A stretch of 64,000 bases of DNA from Devosiaceae bacterium (GTDB lineage Bacteria; Pseudomonadota; Alphaproteobacteria; Rhizobiales; Devosiaceae): the NCBI GenBank assembly GCA_021648375.1, contig JAKISW010000003.1:62001-126000 (forward strand). Reading direction: 5' to 3'. The position numbers and the translations under genes are program-made. Under the pieces are notes generated by a model. It saw only the letters and a list, made by a program, of their open reading frames with translations. It did no database searches and was not told the origin of the DNA. Positions 43,099-51,302 of this stretch are shown one piece after another. The first letter of the stretch is position 1, and each line of letters opens with the position of its first letter.

Positions 43099-44328
43099 AT
43101 GTCCACAGAAATCAAAGTACCAACCCTTGGTGAAAGCGTCGTTGAGGCAACCATTGGCCAATGGTATAAAAAAGTAGGCGACGCCGTTAGTGTTGATGAA
43201 GCGCTGGTGGAGCTGGAAACAGATAAGGTGGCGGTTGAAGTGCCTTCACCCGTTGCCGGTGTGCTGGAAAAAATTGTGACCCCGGAGGGTGAAAATGTTG
43301 AGGTAGGCGCATTAATAGCAATTGTTAAAGAGGGGGCAGTTGCTGCTGCCGGTGCTACTCCTGCTGCTACGTCTGTAGAAGAGAAAAAACCAGCTGTTGC
43401 CAAGGCTGCTGCTGCGCCTGCCGCATCATCAGGTATTCCTGCCTCCCCTTCGGCGCAAAAAATGATGAAAGAAAAAATGATTACGCCGGAACAGGTTTCA
43501 GGATCTGGCAAGCGTGGTCAGGTATTAAAAGAAGATGTAATTGCAGCTGCAGCCAATCCCGCTCCTGTGGCAGCGGCAAAAGCTGCTGTTCCAGCTGCTT
43601 CAAGAACACCAGGGGCAGCCGGCGATGAGGGCCGCGAGGAGCGGGTTCGCATGACCCGTTTGCGTCAAACCATTGCCCGGCGCTTAAAAGATGCGCAAAA
43701 TTCTGCCGCCATGCTGACCACCTTCAACGAAGTTGACATGGGTCCGGTTATGGACTTGCGCAAACAATATAAAGAGTTGTTTGAGAAAAAACACGGGGTT
43801 AAACTTGGCTTTATGGGCTTTTTCTGCAAGGCGGTAACTCATGCCCTTAAAGAAATTCCAAGCGTGAACGCCGAGATTGATGGCACCGATATTGTCTATA
43901 AAAATTATGCTCATATCGGGGTAGCGGTTGGCACTGACAGGGGATTGGTGGTGCCGGTGGTGCGCGATGCCGATCAGATGTCAATTGCAGAAATCGAAAC
44001 GGATATTGGTCGTTTGGGCCGGGCAGCCAGAGATGGCAAATTGACAATGGCCGACATGCAGGGGGGCAGTTTTACCCTTTCAAACGGCGGGGTCTATGGC
44101 TCACTGATGTCAACGCCGATACTCAACGCGCCGCAAAGCGGCATTTTAGGTATGCACAAAATTCAACAGCGCCCGGTGGCAATTGACGGAGAAGTGGTAA
44201 TCCGGCCGATGATGTATCTGGCACTTTCCTACGATCACCGGATTGTTGATGGTAAAGAGGCTGTGACATTTCTTGTGCGGGTAAAAGAAAGCCTTGAAGA
44301 CCCGCAACGTCTGGTATTGGATCTATAG
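43099..44328 (+). CDS. sucB: Dihydrolipoamide succinyltransferase E2 component SucB
   Basis: Core of the 2-oxoglutarate dehydrogenase complex. It is 409 residues. The lipoyl domain (residues 1-77) has the modified Lys in LVELETDKVAVEVPSP. An Ala/Pro-rich linker follows, then a peripheral-subunit-binding domain near residues 115-150 (SPSAQKMMKEKMITPEQVSG), a second Ala-rich linker and the catalytic domain from about residue 180 (RMTRLRQTIARRLKDAQN). The active site is LSYDHRIVDGKEAVTFL near residue 375, with His and Asp. GGAC-type purines precede the ATG. Confidence 0.97.
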   Translation: MSTEIKVPTLGESVVEATIGQWYKKVGDAVSVDEALVELETDKVAVEVPSPVAGVLEKIVTPEGENVEVGALIAIVKEGAVAAAGATPAATSVEEKKPAVAKAAAAPAASSGIPASPSAQKMMKEKMITPEQVSGSGKRGQVLKEDVIAAAANPAPVAAAKAAVPAASRTPGAAGDEGREERVRMTRLRQTIARRLKDAQNSAAMLTTFNEVDMGPVMDLRKQYKELFEKKHGVKLGFMGFFCKAVTHALKEIPSVNAEIDGTDIVYKNYAHIGVAVGTDRGLVVPVVRDADQMSIAEIETDIGRLGRAARDGKLTMADMQGGSFTLSNGGVYGSLMSTPILNAPQSGILGMHKIQQRPVAIDGEVVIRPMMYLALSYDHRIVDGKEAVTFLVRVKESLEDPQRLVLDL

Positions 44329-44344
44329 AATAGTGACCTAGACC

Positions 44345-44980
44345 TTGGCGTTTCCTTTAGTTGAATTTTTGACAATTCTTGGTGCTTTTGGCATCGGGGC
44401 CATTTCTCCGGGGCCGGATTTTGCCATGGTTTTGCGTCAGTCGATTGCCCATGGACGCAGTACTGCCATTGTGACCAGCGCCGGGATTGCCAGTGCAATT
44501 TTAGTGCATGGAACCTATACAATTTTGGGGCTTGGGCTGATTGTGGCCCAATCTTTGATAATGTTCACAATACTAAAATTTGCCGGGGCTGCCTATTTGA
44601 TATGGCTTGGTATCGCCGCATTAAGGGCGCCGGCACCTAAAGAGGCCACAAATTTTAACGAAGCAAATGGGGCGGGGCAAACTTGGCTTAAAGCCTTTTC
44701 AATCGGGTTTTTGACCAATTTGCTAAATCCCAAGGCCGTGTTGTTTTTTGTTGCCTTGTTTTCAGTTCTGGTCAGTGCTGACACTGCAATAATCTGGCAG
44801 GGGGTCTATATAATTTCCATGGCGCTGATGTTGTTGATATGGTTTGTTCTGGTATCATTGTTTTTTACAGAACCCAGGATCAGAGCCGGGTTTTATCGTA
44901 TGGGCAAATGGTTTAACCGGGTAACCGGGGTAGCGCTGATTTTACTGGCGCTCAGGCTTTTGGTGGCGCAAAAGGAATAA
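44345..44980 (+). CDS. LysE/RhtB-family amino-acid exporter, between sucB and lpdA
   Basis: A 211-residue inner-membrane protein with about six helices. It has the LysE/RhtB pattern Ile-Ser-Pro-Gly-Pro-Asp-Phe-Ala near residue 21, the following Gly-Arg-Ser-Thr-Ala segment, YLIWLGIAALRAP near 82 and GFLTNLLNPKAVLFFVALF near 120. Relatives export lysine, threonine or homoserine lactone; the substrate here is unknown. The start is TTG 44345, 16 bases after sucB, so it is part of the suc transcript. Confidence 0.88.
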   Translation: MAFPLVEFLTILGAFGIGAISPGPDFAMVLRQSIAHGRSTAIVTSAGIASAILVHGTYTILGLGLIVAQSLIMFTILKFAGAAYLIWLGIAALRAPAPKEATNFNEANGAGQTWLKAFSIGFLTNLLNPKAVLFFVALFSVLVSADTAIIWQGVYIISMALMLLIWFVLVSLFFTEPRIRAGFYRMGKWFNRVTGVALILLALRLLVAQKE

Positions 44981-45011
44981 TAGATTATTTAACTTATCCA
45001 CGGAGTGCATT

Positions 45012-46418
45012 ATGGCGGAACAGTTTGACGTAACAATTATCGGCACCGGTCCGGGGGGCTATGTTTGTGCCATTCGGGCTGCGCAATTGGGCATGAAAGT
45101 TGCGGTGGTGGAAAAATGGGCTAATCACGGGGGAACCTGTTTGAATGTGGGGTGCATACCATCAAAGGCTTTGTTGCATGCCAGCGAAATGTTTGCCGAA
45201 GCGGGGCATAATTTTGATGAACTTGGCATTGATATTGATGGGCCACGCTTAAACCTTCCCCAAATGCTGGCCCATAAAGACAAGGTGGTCGAAGGCAATG
45301 TGACCGGGATCACCTATCTGTTTAAAAAGAACAAGATTACCGTCTTTAAGGGCATCGGCTCGATTGCCGGAGCTGGAGAGGTGATTGTCACCCCTGAAAA
45401 AGGGGCAGCAAAGACTATTTCCAGTAAGAACATTATCATCGCCACCGGCTCCGTTAGTGCCAATCTCAGGGGCATTGAAATTGATGAAAAACAGATAGTT
45501 TCTTCTACCGGAGCGCTCGAACTTTCAAAAGTTCCAGAGCATCTTTTAGTGGTTGGTGCCGGAGTGATCGGGCTGGAGCTTGGTTCGGTCTGGGCACGCC
45601 TTGGCTCAAAAGTTACGGTTGTGGAATATCTGGATCATATTCTTCCCGGTATTGATGGGGAGGTAGCTAAACAATTCAAGCGCATGCTATCCAAGCAGGG
45701 TTTTACCTTTAAACTGGGAAGCAAGGTCACGGGAATTGAAAAAAATGCCAAGGGTCTGAAAGTATCCGTGGAGCCGGCAGCAGGAGGCGAAAGCCAAATG
45801 GTGGAATGCGATATTGCACTGGTTGCCATTGGGCGGGTTCCCTTTACGCAAGGTCTGGGCCTTGAAATTGTCGGGGTGGAAACCGATGAGCGCGGCCGGG
45901 TTAAAACGGATGATAATTATCAGAGTAATGTGCCTGGCATTTATGCAATTGGTGATGTGATAAAGGGGCCGATGCTGGCCCATAAGGCCGAGGACGAAGG
46001 CATTGCCTTAGCTGAAATTCTGGCCGGGCAGGCAGGGCATGTAAATTATGATGTTATTCCTGGTGTGGTTTATACCAGTCCGGAAATTGCCTCTGTCGGA
46101 AAAACCGAAGAAGAGCTTAAAGAAGCCGGGATTGAATATAAGGTTGGCAAATTTCCCTTCTCTGCAAACGGGCGGGCAAAAGCCATGCTGGCCCCTCAGG
46201 GTTTTGTGAAAATTTTGGCGGATGTTAAAACCGATCGGGTGCTTGGCGGGCACATTGTTGGCAAAGGGGCCGGTGAAATGATCCACGAAATTGCCGTTCT
46301 AATGGAATTTTCCGGTGCAGCGGAGGATCTGGTGCGCACCTGTCACGCCCATCCCAACATGTCAGAGGCCGTGCGTGAGGCTGCAATGGCCTGTGGCGAT
46401 GGTGCTATTCATATGTAA
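45012..46418 (+). CDS. lpdA: Dihydrolipoamide dehydrogenase (E3)
   Basis: FAD enzyme reoxidising lipoyl groups of 2-oxoacid dehydrogenase complexes with NAD. It is 468 residues. It has IIGTGPGGYVCAIRAAQLG at the N-terminus, the redox disulfide GGTCLNVGCIPSKALLH near residue 40, a second Rossmann motif VVGAGVIGLELGSVWARLG near 180, YAIGDVIKGPMLAHKAEDEG near 310, and the catalytic His-Glu in TCHAHPNMSEAVREAA near residue 443. It ends the run and is followed by a strong terminator. Confidence 0.97.
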   Translation: MAEQFDVTIIGTGPGGYVCAIRAAQLGMKVAVVEKWANHGGTCLNVGCIPSKALLHASEMFAEAGHNFDELGIDIDGPRLNLPQMLAHKDKVVEGNVTGITYLFKKNKITVFKGIGSIAGAGEVIVTPEKGAAKTISSKNIIIATGSVSANLRGIEIDEKQIVSSTGALELSKVPEHLLVVGAGVIGLELGSVWARLGSKVTVVEYLDHILPGIDGEVAKQFKRMLSKQGFTFKLGSKVTGIEKNAKGLKVSVEPAAGGESQMVECDIALVAIGRVPFTQGLGLEIVGVETDERGRVKTDDNYQSNVPGIYAIGDVIKGPMLAHKAEDEGIALAEILAGQAGHVNYDVIPGVVYTSPEIASVGKTEEELKEAGIEYKVGKFPFSANGRAKAMLAPQGFVKILADVKTDRVLGGHIVGKGAGEMIHEIAVLMEFSGAAEDLVRTCHAHPNMSEAVREAAMACGDGAIHM

Positions 46419-46450
46419 AGAAGATATGCTTTCAAAGGTATTTGATTAGA

Positions 46451-46487
46451 AAAAGCCGGAACCTTGTTAAAAGGTTCCGGCTTTTTT
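46451..46487 (+). terminator. Intrinsic terminator after lpdA
   Basis: A 15-base stem (AAAAGCCGGAACCTT with AAGGTTCCGGCTTTT) with a five-base loop, followed by more T residues. A-rich bases on the other side make it work on both strands, so it also serves the convergent repeat-protein gene that ends 19 bases further on. Confidence 0.93.
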
Positions 46488-46505
46488 GTGATTGTATAAT
46501 TGATG

Positions 46506-48323
46506 CTAAATCAGAGCTATATCACCGTTTTCAAACAGGGTTTGACAATCTGTAGCATCCTTTAAGAGATTTAACGGAGACAGGGGAGAAGCGGCTGATC
46601 CGGGTCCTGCAAAACGGGGATCATCGCATTCCCCGTCATTGGCCCAGATGCTTGAATCATCGCCAAACTGCACTTCTCCACCGGTTGCGTTTGCGGCAGG
46701 GGGGGGTGTTTCCGCAGCGGGCTGATCAGTTGCAATTTGTTCATCACCCTGCATCAGTTGGATTTGACCCTGCTGGAAAAGCGTTGAACAATCGGTAGCG
46801 TCGCGGCCCATATCTTCATCAAGCAAAACTCCGGCACTACCAGGTCCGCTAAAGCGCGGATCGTCGCACTCGCCATCATTGGCCCAACTAGAACTATCAT
46901 CACCCCAGTCAATTCCCGAAGAACTATTGCTCCCATTGCCCTGGTCAGGAGTGGTTTCATATTGCAGGGAAGCCGGATCAATTACACCCAGCACCCCGCC
47001 AACAAAATCAACCTGTCCTGATTGTAATAGTGTCTGACAATCAGTGGCGTCGCGTCCCAAATTTCTAGGGTCAAGTTTGGCGGCAGCACCGGGACCTGTG
47101 AAACGTGGATCGTCACATTCCCCATCATTGGCCCACTCAGAGCTGTCATCACCAAAATCCACATTGGCGGAGGTTATAAATTCAACCTCTCCTTCATCAA
47201 CCAGATTTTTACAATCCGTGGCATCGCGGCCCATGTCTGCTGCATCCAGTTGAGTTGCCATGCCATTACCAATAAAGCGCGGATCGTCACACTCTCCATC
47301 GTTGGCCCAGCGGCTGGTATTGTTGCCAAAATAGATTTCCTGATTGGTTTGCTGCGGGACTGGTGCTGAATCGTTGCCAGCGCTTAGATAAATCTCACCG
47401 CTTTCAAATAATTGACGACAATCTGTGGCATCGCGGCCCAGATCTTCGTCAAGCAGCAGAGAAGCGGAACCTTCGCCGGCAAAGCGCGGATCGTCACACT
47501 CTCCATCGTTGGCCCACTCGGAGCTGTCATTGCCAAAATCAACGGCGGTAGTGGCGGTGGCGGTGGGCGCGCTATCCTGTGCAAGGGAAATGGAGCCGGC
47601 CTGATAAAGGGTCAGACAATCTGTAGCGTCGTGTTCCAGATCATCATCAACAAGCTCAGCAGCCATGCCATTGCCGGCAAAGCGCGGATCGTCACATTCT
47701 TCATCATTGGCCCAACGGCTGGTATTGTCTCCAAATAATATACCATCAAAATTTATGATCTCCATATTTGGATCATCGCCCAGATAGTTAACCTGACCAG
47801 CCAGAAACAGGGATTTGCAATCATTGGCATCGCGGCCAATATCTTCGTCCAGTAACATCTCATCGGTGCCGGGTCCGCCAAAGCGCGGATCGTCACAAAT
47901 ATCATTGTCCGCCCAGTCGCTGGTATTGGAGCCAAAATTAATGTCGCCCACTATATCAGCCGGATTTGGTTTTAAGCTGATGTCCCCGGCCAGAAAAAGT
48001 GTTGAGCAATCCTTGGAATCGCGACCCATATCTATTTCATTCATATCGACGGCAGAGCCAATTCCGATAAAGCGTGGATCATCACATTCGCCATCATTGG
48101 CCCATTGGGAGGTATTGGTGCCAAAATCAATGCCTTCGATTATCAGGCTTTGTGTATTCGACAATTCACTCTGCTGCTGGTCTTTCGTCCCGTCGTTTTG
48201 AGCCGTAGCCGGGCCGATAAAAAATGCAAGCGAGGCAATCAGGCCAGCAATTACAGGGGTGATAATTCGAGCGGGTAACGAAGATTTCAGGTGTCTAATT
48301 ATATTGAACAAGCTCACAGACAT
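46506..48323 (-). CDS. Exported protein of eight WAND-GECDDPRF modules
   Basis: A 605-residue protein from ATG 48323 (GGAGGAA directly before it; the frame runs 20 codons further up). A signal peptide ends near Ala-Thr-Ala-Gln at about residue 42. From residue 65 it consists of eight modules of about 55-80 residues. Each has FGxxxSxWANDGECDDPRF, a Gly-rich turn (GxGxA), an Asp-rich Leu-Leu-Asp-Glu-Asp-Met-Gly-Arg-Asp-Ala-Thr-Asp-Cys segment and a final Leu-Phe-x-x-Gly-x-Ile strand. Modules 2 and 3 deviate at WANDGE. Two Cys per module (16 in all) suggest one disulfide each; the Asp-rich stretches suggest calcium or cation binding, which is inferred. I know no function. Alphaproteobacterial proteins with this motif exist as far as I recall. 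Confidence 0.85.
   Translation of the reverse strand: MSVSLFNIIRHLKSSLPARIITPVIAGLIASLAFFIGPATAQNDGTKDQQQSELSNTQSLIIEGIDFGTNTSQWANDGECDDPRFIGIGSAVDMNEIDMGRDSKDCSTLFLAGDISLKPNPADIVGDINFGSNTSDWADNDICDDPRFGGPGTDEMLLDEDIGRDANDCKSLFLAGQVNYLGDDPNMEIINFDGILFGDNTSRWANDEECDDPRFAGNGMAAELVDDDLEHDATDCLTLYQAGSISLAQDSAPTATATTAVDFGNDSSEWANDGECDDPRFAGEGSASLLLDEDLGRDATDCRQLFESGEIYLSAGNDSAPVPQQTNQEIYFGNNTSRWANDGECDDPRFIGNGMATQLDAADMGRDATDCKNLVDEGEVEFITSANVDFGDDSSEWANDGECDDPRFTGPGAAAKLDPRNLGRDATDCQTLLQSGQVDFVGGVLGVIDPASLQYETTPDQGNGSNSSSGIDWGDDSSSWANDGECDDPRFSGPGSAGVLLDEDMGRDATDCSTLFQQGQIQLMQGDEQIATDQPAAETPPPAANATGGEVQFGDDSSIWANDGECDDPRFAGPGSAASPLSPLNLLKDATDCQTLFENGDIALI
46509..48131 (-). repeat. Eight-module coding repeat array
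   Basis: Eight modules averaging about 200 bases. Some neighbours share long identical DNA: the core of modules 4 and 5 (around 47488 and 47279) is identical over more than 30 bases before diverging, a sign of recent duplication or gene conversion. Linkers between modules vary in length (the one after module 6 is about 25 residues longer than the shortest) and are Gln/Pro/Ala/Thr-rich. Confidence 0.8.
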
Positions 48324-48514
48324 TTCCTCCGGGTTGACTTTAACTTTTAAGTAGTTTGGCCAATTGTCACTGGTTTTTGTCAAATTGTTGTCGTGTATAA
48401 AATTGTTGAAATTATACTGTCAAAAATATTTACAGATGACAATGGCAACTCTGCTCTCAGAGCTATACAATGGGGCAATATCAATGGCTTTTGATGCAGA
48501 TGAATAATAAATTA

Positions 48515-49480
48515 TTAACGCCGTATTGCTGGTGATTTGTTTAATTCGGTTGCGGCGGCCTCTATACGGGTAAAGGCAAAAATTCCAATCAGGACCATGG
48601 CAGCGCCCATTGCGTGCCAGATGCTGAAGACCTCTCCAAGAACACTCACCGCCAGGGCAATGGTGACAAGGGGAGAAATATTGCCGATTACCGCCGTTGC
48701 CTGCGCCCCGATCATGCCAATGGAAGTGGCAATCAGATAGGCGGGTAAAACTGTTGAAACCGTGCCCATGGCCAGCATCAGCCACATGGCGTATTGAGTG
48801 ACGACCAAATCACTGATTGGGTTGGTAAAAGCAAATTGGATCATCACAATCACTCCAGCAGAGCTCATGGCAATTGAGGTGAATAATCTTGCGCCCATCT
48901 CATCAATCAGCGGCTTGGCAAGGATTTGATAGATCGCATAGGCAATGGCAGCGCCAAGCACCAGTAATGATCCGATAATAACCCCGGTGCCATCAATGCC
49001 CAGATCGCGCCAAAAGATCAGAGCAAGGCCAAAATAGCTAAGCAACAGCGACGCGATGAGTTTTGCGCTTAAAGGACGCCGGTAAATGGCGGCACTTATC
49101 AATACAACAAAAATTGGAGACGTCATCAAAATCAGCCGGTCAAGCTGGGCGGTTATATATTCCAGACCGGCGAAATCGAGATAGGAGGCCAGATAATAGC
49201 CAATTGTTCCCACCCCTATGGTTTTAAGAATTGAATTTTTTGGCACATGGAAATCTGGGTTTTTAAGCTTTCTGCTGCGATAGCCCAGCCAGCCAATCAG
49301 TGCAAAAATCGGAACAGCAATAATCATGCGCCAGGTAAGGGTGGTTAAAGCACCAACCCCCTCCATAAGGGCGAGTTTAATCACTATGCCTTTGGTGGCA
49401 AAAAAAGAAGCACCAAGAGCGCCAATAAAATATCCCGCAAGGGGGTTAAGTCTGGCTGATTTAACCAGGGATGCAAACAT
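48515..49480 (-). CDS. EamA-family transporter (DMT superfamily)
   Basis: A 321-residue inner-membrane protein with ten predicted helices in two EamA repeats. The first repeat opens Ala-Leu-Gly-Ala-Ser-Phe-Phe-Ala-Thr-Lys-Gly near residue 22; the second has Ala-Ala-Ile-Ala-Tyr-Ala-Ile-Tyr-Gln-Ile near 178. Near the end lies Val-Leu-Gly-Glu-Val-Phe-Ser, the helix-9 motif. It is only distantly like the EamA protein at 22.8 kb. The substrate is unknown. It sits between the two module-repeat genes on the same strand. Confidence 0.88.
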   Translation of the reverse strand: MFASLVKSARLNPLAGYFIGALGASFFATKGIVIKLALMEGVGALTTLTWRMIIAVPIFALIGWLGYRSRKLKNPDFHVPKNSILKTIGVGTIGYYLASYLDFAGLEYITAQLDRLILMTSPIFVVLISAAIYRRPLSAKLIASLLLSYFGLALIFWRDLGIDGTGVIIGSLLVLGAAIAYAIYQILAKPLIDEMGARLFTSIAMSSAGVIVMIQFAFTNPISDLVVTQYAMWLMLAMGTVSTVLPAYLIATSIGMIGAQATAVIGNISPLVTIALAVSVLGEVFSIWHAMGAAMVLIGIFAFTRIEAAATELNKSPAIRR

Positions 49481-49683
49481 TTTTTTAGCAATTCATTTTA
49501 CTGAAGAAAATTCAGGTACACGGGTTTGCTTTTCAAAAAGCTTGCCGGCAGGGGCTGTTGTATCAGGACGAATGAACTATTCGCATGATTACAAAGCCCA
49601 AGCCACTCCAATATCCAAAGCTGTTTTCCTAAAATATAAGCCAGGACAAACCAAAAATCATTTCTGTTTATCAGCTCTGAGCC

Positions 49684-50118
49684 CTATCGAAGATATATGT
49701 CGCCCGACTGATAAAGTGAGCGACAGTCAGAAGCGTCACGATGTCTGTCCTCGGCCAGCAGCACATCAGCCATTCCTCTTCCAGCAAAGCGCGGATCGTC
49801 ACATTCTCCATCATAGGACCATTGTGATGAGTTGTTGCCAAAATCTATTCCGCTTTTGGAATTACCACCCAATAGATAAATCTGCCCTTTGTTGAGAAGG
49901 GTGCGGCAATCTTTGGCATCGCGAGCAATATCTTCATCCAGTAATACCGATGCCATACCTGATCCGCCAAAGCGTGGATCGTCACATTCCCCATCATAGG
50001 CCCATTCTGAAGAATTGTTGCCAAAATCTATACCAGAGGCAAAAGAAGGGGGGGTAGCAAAGGCTATAAGAGCCAAAACCAACAAAACGGCACGCGACGG
50101 ATTTTTCCAAAAATACAT
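49684..50118 (-). CDS. Two-module paralogue of the WAND-GECDDPRF protein
   Basis: A 144-residue exported protein from ATG 50118; an in-frame GTG at 50151 with AAGGA upstream would add 11 residues. The signal peptide ends near Ser-Phe-Ala-Ser. Two modules follow (about residues 29-85 and 90-144), each opening GIDFGNNSSxW, then a Tyr-Asp-Gly variant of the core (WAYDGECDDPRF and WSYDGECDDPRF), and ending RDAxDCRxLxxxGxIYL. It has four Cys, two per module. The modules are closer to each other than to those of the large paralogue. Function unknown. Confidence 0.82.
   Translation of the reverse strand: MYFWKNPSRAVLLVLALIAFATPPSFASGIDFGNNSSEWAYDGECDDPRFGGSGMASVLLDEDIARDAKDCRTLLNKGQIYLLGGNSKSGIDFGNNSSQWSYDGECDDPRFAGRGMADVLLAEDRHRDASDCRSLYQSGDIYLR
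49687..50034 (-). repeat. Two-module coding repeat
   Basis: Two copies of the same module as in the 46.5-48.1 kb array, separated by a Gly-Gly-Asn-Ser-Lys-Ser linker. Both carry Tyr where the large protein has Asn after Trp-Ala. Confidence 0.8.
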
Positions 50119-50245
50119 AATATGATTGTCTCCCAAACTGTTTTGCCCCACGCATTCCTTTTAAAAGGTAACATACTCGTGTTGAGCCGGTCCAGTTTTA
50201 TAAAATCCTGACAATTGCAGGACTTAATGACTATGCTCTTGATGC

Positions 50246-51175
50246 TCAGGCTCTTGGGTGGGCTTTTTGAAACTCTTTCAACAAGTGCTCTGTGTCAACC
50301 TGAGTATAAATCTGGGTGCTGGAGAGGGAGCTGTGGCCCAACAGTTCCTGAATAGTGCGCAAGTCTCCCCCACTGCCCAAAAGGTGGGTGGCAAAAGAAT
50401 GACGCAAAGCATGGGGGGATGCCGAGGGGGGCAGGCCAAGGGCCGAGCGCAATTGCACCATGCGCTGTTGCACAAGCCTTGGGGAAAGAGGCCCACCACG
50501 CACCCCACGAAATATGGGCTCGGATGGTTTCAAAACAAACGGGCAGGCTTTGAGATATTCTTCAATTGCGTTTTGAACCGAGATGATAAGGGGCACCATA
50601 CGGATTTTTCCTCCCTTGCCGCTAACCCTGATTGAGGTGCTATCGAGGTCATTTGCTGAAATTACAAGCGCCTCGGCAATGCGCAGACCTGCTCCATAAC
50701 ATAAGGAAAGAACAGCCATATCTCGGGCGGCAACCCAGGGGCGATGCTCCAGATTTTTGGTCATAGCGATTGTATCAAGCGCCTCATTGGCGGTTAGGGG
50801 CTTGGGTAGAGAGCGGGGAATTTTGGGCGAATTTATCAGGTGCAACACCTGATTTGACAACAATCCAAGCCGCTCCAGATGGGAGAAGAAATTTTTAAGG
50901 GCCGAGAGCTGGCGTGCAAGAGAGCGGGTGCCCACACCATTATTGCGGCGCATGGCCATAAATGCACGAACATCAGAGGTTTGGAGGTCTTCTAGCGCGT
51001 TTACGCTTATCGCTTCTCCTAGATGATTGGCTAAAAATGAAGTGAATTGGGCCAGATCGCGATGATAGGCAACAAGGGTTTTGGGCGATAAGCGCCGTTG
51101 GCTGCCAAGTATTTCAAGCCAGTCAATTATCTGGTTTTTGCAGTTTTCATCGCAGGAAAAATTAAAATCGGCCAT
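50246..51175 (-). CDS. xerC: Tyrosine recombinase XerC
   Basis: A 309-residue recombinase from ATG 51175 that, with XerD, resolves chromosome dimers at dif. The N-terminal SAM-like core-binding domain spans about residues 12-110. The catalytic residues are present: Arg in CYGAGLRIAEAL near residue 151, Lys in GKGGKIR near 175, HALRHSFATHLL near 245, the second His in ELLGHSSLSSTQIY, and the nucleophile Tyr there. It is divergent from priA. XerC rather than a phage integrase is inferred from length and the priA neighbour; no attachment site or phage gene is nearby. Confidence 0.9.
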   Translation of the reverse strand: MADFNFSCDENCKNQIIDWLEILGSQRRLSPKTLVAYHRDLAQFTSFLANHLGEAISVNALEDLQTSDVRAFMAMRRNNGVGTRSLARQLSALKNFFSHLERLGLLSNQVLHLINSPKIPRSLPKPLTANEALDTIAMTKNLEHRPWVAARDMAVLSLCYGAGLRIAEALVISANDLDSTSIRVSGKGGKIRMVPLIISVQNAIEEYLKACPFVLKPSEPIFRGVRGGPLSPRLVQQRMVQLRSALGLPPSASPHALRHSFATHLLGSGGDLRTIQELLGHSSLSSTQIYTQVDTEHLLKEFQKAHPRA

Positions 51176-51302
51176 AGCAAACCTATAGAGCAAAAGTTTT
51201 AAGGAAGTTTTTTGATTAAAGTTGATCAGGGTTTGTGCAGAAGAGAGGCAGGTTGGCATTATCCCACTTGCCAGAATCGCCCTAACGCCTAAGTTTAAAA
51301 AC

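Noticed and set aside
46509..48131. Regular repeats that could be mistaken for a CRISPR array
   Set aside because: The units are about 200 bases, in frame, conserved at the protein level and part of an exported protein; no spacer-like sequences or cas genes are present.
49326..49895. A 189-codon plus-strand ORF overlapping the EamA gene start and the end of the two-module gene
   Set aside because: Both overlapped genes are well supported on the other strand; the ORF has no motif.
50246..51175. xerC considered as a mobile-element integrase
   Set aside because: Length, motifs and the priA neighbour fit the chromosomal XerC; there is no att-like repeat or cargo next to it.
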